From positions 9,343,726 to 9,390,225 of the forward strand of contig NC_087074.1 in NCBI RefSeq assembly GCF_026151205.1: a stretch of DNA of 46,500 nt, read 5' to 3'. Positions within the stretch are counted from its first letter, which is position 1. Each line of letters opens with the position of its first letter. Shown here piece by piece: positions 44,951 to 46,500 of the stretch. The DNA comes from Bolinopsis microptera. Its lineage: Eukaryota > Ctenophora > Tentaculata > Lobata > Bolinopsidae. The notes beneath the pieces were generated by a model that was not told the origin of the DNA, ran no database searches, and saw only the letters and a program-made list of their open reading frames with translations. The position numbers and the translations under genes are program-made.

Positions 44951-44956
44951 TTTATT
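44951..44956 (-). terminator. polyadenylation signal of the convergent GPCR gene
   Basis: TTTATT on plus is AATAAA on minus, 207 bp past the GPCR stop at 45163. It lies inside the likely 3' UTR of the second MMP, so the two convergent transcripts may overlap at their ends. Confidence 0.45.
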
Positions 44957-45035
44957 GATGATTAGGTTATTATTTCTTGTGAATAATGAATATGCAATTT
45001 TTGAAATACCGAATCTCTTTGTACAGACGAAATAT

Positions 45036-45041
45036 ATTAAA
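45036..45041 (+). terminator. possible polyadenylation signal ATTAAA, second MMP gene
   Basis: The common variant ATTAAA 195 bp after the stop at 44841. No AATAAA is present nearer on this strand. Confidence 0.35.
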
Positions 45042-45162
45042 TATAGAAAGATGATGATAAATCGGGACACTGAGTACACGGGAAATAACCAAAGTTGAAC
45101 GTCTAAACAGTAAGTGACTGATCACGTGATCGATATGTCACTTCTCTCTCTAGACTCAAGTT

Positions 45163-46428
45163 TCAGGTACTTTTGAGAAAAGATACGTCAGTACTGGTGG
45201 AAGGATTAGCTATCTCAGACATTCTAACAGCAGTCCGAGGGCACCTGTAGGTAGAGGAGCTCATTGAAATTGTCCTATTTCTCCTAATCTCCCGAGAGGA
45301 CATCCCCAACAATGTGCTTAAGACCAAGTCCTTGCAGTGCCTATAAAACCGAGCGTTCGTCAATGTGTAAATAAAAGGGTTTCCAAAAAGACTAAGATAG
45401 TAAATGAAACCCGATAAAGCCCTCAGAAACTCCAGTCTGGTGTGAACGCTGTAACCGTGGAGAGCTGTGAGGATGGTGTAGACGATGTAAGGTAGGGATG
45501 ACACCAGGAACAGTCCTGACAAACACAGGACGGTTACTGGGGCTTTAGAGTTCCGGTGTGTGCCTTCATTGGTGGACTTGAAGGCATATTTCAGGAGAGC
45601 GAAGTTGAGAGAGAGGATGAGAATCATGGGGAGTACTGTAGCAAAAATGTACATACCTGCAAAAGAATGTTTGATATAAATTGTATATTCTGATATTATG
45701 AACGAACGATGGTCGACTGAAAACTAATTTCTGGCCGTTACTTTGTTAACGTAGAAATAAAATGATTTGGTTTGCGTAATGAAATTTCCGGTGAGTTGTT
45801 GTAAAAATAATTTGTAGTGGATCATTGAGATTTAAACTAATATCATGGACTTTAACTTACTGAGACGAACGAAGGAAGATTTAGATCTATCGTAGACACA
45901 TCTGAGAAGGAACGGATCGTACACAATTTCAGAATTAGTAAGGACCATGGGCAGAAGGGTAACCATGGCAGCAACACACCACACTCCCAAAGCTATCCCT
46001 TTAGCTGTCGTCTTGTTCAGGTGATAGACCACACTGCTAAAAGGAGCCGCGCACCGGCACGTCTTGTACGCCGTAATGAACAGTATGAGGAGAGTACCAG
46101 ACTCGGCGGGCACGTACCCCGCGTACCCTGTCATCACACACAGACTCCTCCACAGCGGCGAGCTCTGGCTCGGAGAGGTGCCCTCCTCCGCAAACAGGAA
46201 GTAGTTACACAGTGATGGGAGCACCATCAGTATGGTGCAGAGGATGTCTCCGGCTGCCAGGTTCTGGATAAGTACGATAGAGAACCCGTCCGTGTCAACA
46301 GAGTGGTACACACGGGCAGCGTTCAGCACAAACAGGTTTCCGAGGACACCGAGCGTCAGGGCAACAACTAGGTAGCATCCCAGAAGGTAGTATTCCATTG
46401 GGGTGTCCAGATATAAGTCTGCCATCAT
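45163..46428 (-). CDS. class A (rhodopsin-like) G-protein-coupled receptor, two exons
   Basis: Seven-transmembrane receptor, ligand unknown. Exons on minus: 46428-45861 (donor GTAAGT) and 45656-45163 (acceptor TTTTGCAG), phase 1, 353 residues. Landmarks: GN in TM1 (N31), LAAGD in TM2 (D61), C97 at the top of TM3 and C177 in the second extracellular loop for the conserved disulphide, W150 in TM4, P245 in TM6, NPFIY in TM7 (282-286), then a Ser/Thr/Arg-rich tail with no obvious Cys for palmitoylation right after helix 8. Odd: the DRY box is YKT (121-123) and the TM6 CWxP is SSLP. The N-terminus before TM1 is short (about 12 residues). The MM start was chosen because it is the first ATG before TM1. 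It is convergent with the second MMP gene, 321 bp apart. Confidence 0.88.
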
Positions 46429-46500
46429 CCTGGTTAGATCATGTGATATGTTAGTTGCGCTACTTTATCTGGGTCTTGCAACTTATAATTATAAACAAAA

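Noticed and set aside
1-46500. tRNA, rRNA or other structured RNA genes
   Set aside because: I found no credible T-loop/A-box pair or rRNA-like core on either strand by eye; a covariance-model scan would be needed to be certain.

Overview
This is eukaryotic, animal-type DNA: AT-rich, gene-sparse, full of simple repeats, with genes split by GT-AG introns. Furin-activated matrix metalloproteinases with hemopexin domains, an SLC22-type transporter and a class A GPCR point to a metazoan. The strong divergence of the proteins suggests a non-vertebrate, perhaps an early-branching marine lineage, but the sequence alone does not place it.

Layout. 1-2987: mostly non-coding, with one possible terminal exon. 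2988-18015 (minus): a 12-exon SLC22-like organic ion transporter that open reading frames alone do not reveal. I rebuilt it exon by exon from splice sites, and all intron phases agree. One of its introns carries an 8,961-bp inverted-repeat transposon (4718-13678) with a perfect 8-bp target duplication. Its arms are arrays of a GCGC-TTATAA-GCGC palindrome, and it holds nested smaller elements. 18173-26534 (minus): a six-exon gene of unknown function (20297-26534, 426 codons), plus a separate receptor-like tail exon and a degenerate duplicate of one exon. 30261-32833 (minus): five phase-compatible exons of another unknown gene, with both ends missing. 35086-45041 (plus): two tandem two-exon secreted MMP genes, each with a TATA box, separated by a LINE reverse-transcriptase relic. 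45163-46428 (minus): a two-exon GPCR convergent with the second MMP.

Functional picture. The MMP pair is a recent tandem duplication. Both would be secreted, furin-processed zinc endopeptidases with an unusual extra region of about 110 residues before the propeptide and an acidic hinge. Their hemopexin exons share a nearly identical 387-bp tract that looks like gene conversion. The second copy carries a 694-bp MITE-like insertion in its intron. No operon-like or defence-type system is visible. The most unusual object is the giant palindrome-array transposon inside the transporter intron.
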